Assembly: GCA_903930805.1 (NCBI GenBank)
Contig: CAIYZZ010000057.1
Span: forward strand, 1-15,127
Reading direction: 5' to 3'
From: an uncultured Rhodocyclaceae bacterium
GTDB taxonomy: Bacteria > Pseudomonadota > Gammaproteobacteria > Burkholderiales > Rhodocyclaceae
Length of the DNA stretch: 15,127 bases
Shown here: in pieces, positions 13,407 to 15,127 of the stretch
Position numbering within the stretch: the stretch's first letter is position 1
Layout: every line of letters begins with the position of its first letter
Position numbers and translations under genes: made by a program
Notes under the pieces: generated by a model
Databases searched by the model: none
Seen by the model: only the letters and a program-made list of their open reading frames with translations
What the model was told of the DNA's origin: nothing

Positions 13407-14768
13407 ATGTTGACCGATCTGACCATCCGCAACGCGAGGTCATCCGAGAAGCCCTACAAGCTTACCGACAGCCACGGGCTGTATATTGAGGTACGTCCTA
13501 CTGGCTCAAAGCTATGGCGTATTCGCTACAGAATTGCTGGCAAGGAAAACCTGTTTGCCCTCGGCGAATACCCTGCAAAACCGATTACTTCCGATGAGAG
13601 CGATGCTGCCAAGGTGTTGCGTTTTGGGCAGGCAATTTTTACCCTCTCCGAGGCCCGCGAAGCACGCCTCAAGGCACGCGCACTGATCAAGCAGGGCATC
13701 CACCCCGCCCGTGAGCGTAAATTCGCTGTATTGCGGCGCAGGCTGGAAAACACCCAAAGTTTGGAAGTCGTTGCGAAGTCCTGGATGGAAGAGCACGGCA
13801 AGGAGTGGTCGGAGCGCTATCGCTACAATATCGAGCAGGGCTTCAAGAAAAATGTCTATCCCTTTCTTGGTTCGATGAACATCGGTGACATCAAGCCCGT
13901 GCATGTGCTCGATGTCATCGATCGCATCAATGGGCGTTCCCCGACCACCGCCAAGGTCACCCGCATGTGGTTGGGTGGCGTGTTTCGTTTCGCCATTCTC
14001 CGACTCTTGATCGAGGAAGATCCGACCTATCCGCTCAAGGGGCTCATCAAGCTGGCCAAGGTCAAGCATCACCGGCCACTGGAAACCAAGCACATCGGCG
14101 ATTTTCTCAAGCGCATCGACCAGATCGATACCTGGTTGCCGACACGGGGCGCCTGCCAATTGCTCTGGCTGACGCTCGTTAGAAAGAATGAGTTATTGAA
14201 TGCCGAGTGGTCGGAGTTCGATCTCGACCAGGCGCTCTGGCGCATTCCCGGCCCGCGTATGAAAATGCGCGAAGATCACGTCGTCCCGCTGAGTCGCCAG
14301 GCACTGGCAATTCTGCAAACGCTCAAGCCGGTCACCGGCATGCACCCACTGGTATTTACTAGCCATCTCGGTTTCCGCAAGCCGCTGGGGCGTGCTGCCG
14401 TTCACAATGTTTTCTTGCGTATCGGTACAGCACTGAAATTTGCCGAACGCTTCACCGCGCACGGCATTCGTTCGACGTTCTCCACGCTGGCCAATGATGC
14501 CGCGATCCGGCCGGATGTCATCGAACGTTCATTGGCGCACCAGGAGCAGAACGCCACGCGCCGTGCCTACAACCGCGCCACGCTGCTCATCGAGCGCAAG
14601 GAACTGATGCAGGGCTGGGCGGATATGCTGGATGACTTCAGGCAGGGCAAGACGGAAATCTCCTTGGCGCCGCGCGAGAAGGTGGTGGCATCAAGTCAGA
14701 CGAACGGAGCCGGGTCAGCGCCGGACAGTGCTATGCAGCCAATGCCGGACGGTGATGCAGTGCTATAA
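13407..14768 (+). CDS. Tyrosine recombinase, DUF4102-type (P4-like) integrase
   Basis: 453 residues. N-terminal DUF4102 arm-binding domain (about 1-110; MLTDLTIRNARSSEKPYKLTDSHGLYIEV, LFALGEYP, LSEAREARLKARALIKQGIHPA), core-binding SAM-like domain (about 115-220), catalytic domain (about 230-420). The active-site set is complete: R259 (TLVRKNEL), K286 (RMKMREDHVVPL), H352 and R355 (HGIR), H378 (LAHQE) and nucleophile Y388 (AYNRA). It should integrate and excise a mobile element at a specific chromosomal site, often a tRNA gene, though none is visible. There is no clear Shine-Dalgarno, but the start matches the family. The C-terminal tail after about residue 425 is low-complexity and not conserved. 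Its 3' end overlaps the convergent DUF4926 gene by 38 bases. Confidence 0.93.
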   Translation: MLTDLTIRNARSSEKPYKLTDSHGLYIEVRPTGSKLWRIRYRIAGKENLFALGEYPAKPITSDESDAAKVLRFGQAIFTLSEAREARLKARALIKQGIHPARERKFAVLRRRLENTQSLEVVAKSWMEEHGKEWSERYRYNIEQGFKKNVYPFLGSMNIGDIKPVHVLDVIDRINGRSPTTAKVTRMWLGGVFRFAILRLLIEEDPTYPLKGLIKLAKVKHHRPLETKHIGDFLKRIDQIDTWLPTRGACQLLWLTLVRKNELLNAEWSEFDLDQALWRIPGPRMKMREDHVVPLSRQALAILQTLKPVTGMHPLVFTSHLGFRKPLGRAAVHNVFLRIGTALKFAERFTAHGIRSTFSTLANDAAIRPDVIERSLAHQEQNATRRAYNRATLLIERKELMQGWADMLDDFRQGKTEISLAPREKVVASSQTNGAGSAPDSAMQPMPDGDAVL

Positions 14769-14937
14769 GCTTGTGGCAAGAAATAGGCTCGATGGCATAG
14801 GCAACGCCGTCGATGTCCGCAAATTCTACGAGCACGACTTCTCTACCCAATTCATCCACGATAGTGCCAACCTGCCCCTTGGCGAGATGGGCTGCGGGCA
14901 AGTTTTCAAGTGTGGCTACGACGTCATGCATTTTCAT
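14731..14937 (-). CDS. DUF4926-family small protein
   Basis: 68 residues. The pattern MHDVVATLENLPAAHLAKGQVGTIVDELGREVVLVEFADIDGVAYAIEPI is that of DUF4926: a small SH3-like beta protein with 'L..GQVGTIV' and 'VEF.D..G..YA'. No biochemical function is known to me. Members are often found beside small toxin-antitoxin-like genes, and here the gene follows a HicB-family gene by 18 bases on the same strand, so they are probably co-transcribed. A second ATG two codons in (14931) is an equally good start. Its 3' end overlaps the integrase coding region (convergent), so this frame could have been captured when the element arrived. Confidence 0.75.
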   Translation of the reverse strand: MKMHDVVATLENLPAAHLAKGQVGTIVDELGREVVLVEFADIDGVAYAIEPISCHKLIALHHRPALAA

Positions 14938-14955
14938 TGCAGGTCAGGTGTTCCA

Positions 14956-15127
14956 TCAAGCTGCCAGTTTCGCGCTGGCAAGGCGGTTGAGGCTAACGCC
15001 ATTCTCTGCGGCCTGCAGGGCCAAGGCACGGTGAAGATGGGGTGGAATACGCACGCGGAACTCGCCGCTATAGCGCTTTTCGGCGAGCGGTTCGGGCACG
15101 GGCTCCCCGGCCGCCTGCATGTCGGCA
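14956..15127 (-). CDS. HicB-family antitoxin, C-terminal part
   Basis: The last 56 residues are visible; the 5' end lies beyond the window. After a linker (MQAAGEPVPEPLAEKR) comes YSGEFRVRIPPHLHRALALQAAENGVSLNRLASAKLAA, the ribbon-helix-helix DNA-binding tail of HicB-type antitoxins (F-x-V-R-I-P-P-x-L-H and G-x-S-L-N are the typical positions). A full protein would be about 110 residues with an N-terminal HicB fold that binds a HicA RNase toxin. HicA is not visible; it could be upstream, outside the window. Downstream in the same direction is the DUF4926 gene. Confidence 0.75.
   Translation of the reverse strand, partial: ADMQAAGEPVPEPLAEKRYSGEFRVRIPPHLHRALALQAAENGVSLNRLASAKLAA

Noticed and set aside
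13512..14159. 215-residue open frame on the minus strand
   Set aside because: Lies wholly inside the integrase, which has a complete active site; the reverse frame shows no domain and is an effect of codon composition.
1..15127. CRISPR array, rRNA, insertion sequence
   Set aside because: No regularly spaced repeats, no rRNA-like stretches and no transposase frames or terminal inverted repeats were seen.

Overview
The window reads as chromosomal DNA of a GC-rich betaproteobacterium. The gene content (a DmsC-type anchor with TusA and a DsrE-family protein, FadL porin, PrtD-type type I secretion, CHASE2 adenylate cyclase) and protein wording recall Rhodocyclales such as Dechloromonas or Azonexus; this is an impression from memory, not a search.

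Layout. Bases 1-1774 (+) carry sulfur-related genes: the 3' end of a DmsC/SoeC-like membrane anchor, tusA closed by a strong terminator, and a DsrE2-like protein. Bases 1933-3354 (+) encode a FadL/OmpP1/TodX outer-membrane channel with its own terminator. Bases 3446-4342 (+) encode an unrecognised exported protein that looks like two DUF302-like halves. Bases 4390-5022 (+) encode a class II aldolase with the FucA catalytic set.

From 12908 down to 5157 everything is on the minus strand. In transcription order: a GT4 glycosyltransferase, a CHASE2 plus class III adenylate cyclase, a 244-base regulatory gap, then a complete type I secretion system (ABC exporter, HlyD-type adaptor, TolC-type channel). 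The gap holds a CRP-like palindrome (9817-9832), a promoter-like pair, and a perfect 18-base inverted repeat (9757-9774). A cyclase followed by a CRP-like site suggests that cAMP controls the exporter. No exported substrate is visible.

Bases 12909-13406 are a gene-free, more AT-rich stretch with repeats and palindromes. It leads into an intact DUF4102-type tyrosine integrase (13407-14768). On the opposite strand, overlapping the integrase 3' end, are a DUF4926 protein and the C-terminal part of a HicB-family antitoxin that runs off the window. This looks like one edge of an integrated element.

The clearest unexplained structure is a 25-base intergenic repeat in three copies (942-966 plus strand, 5029-5053 and 12995-13019 minus strand). 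Each copy differs from the consensus by one base.
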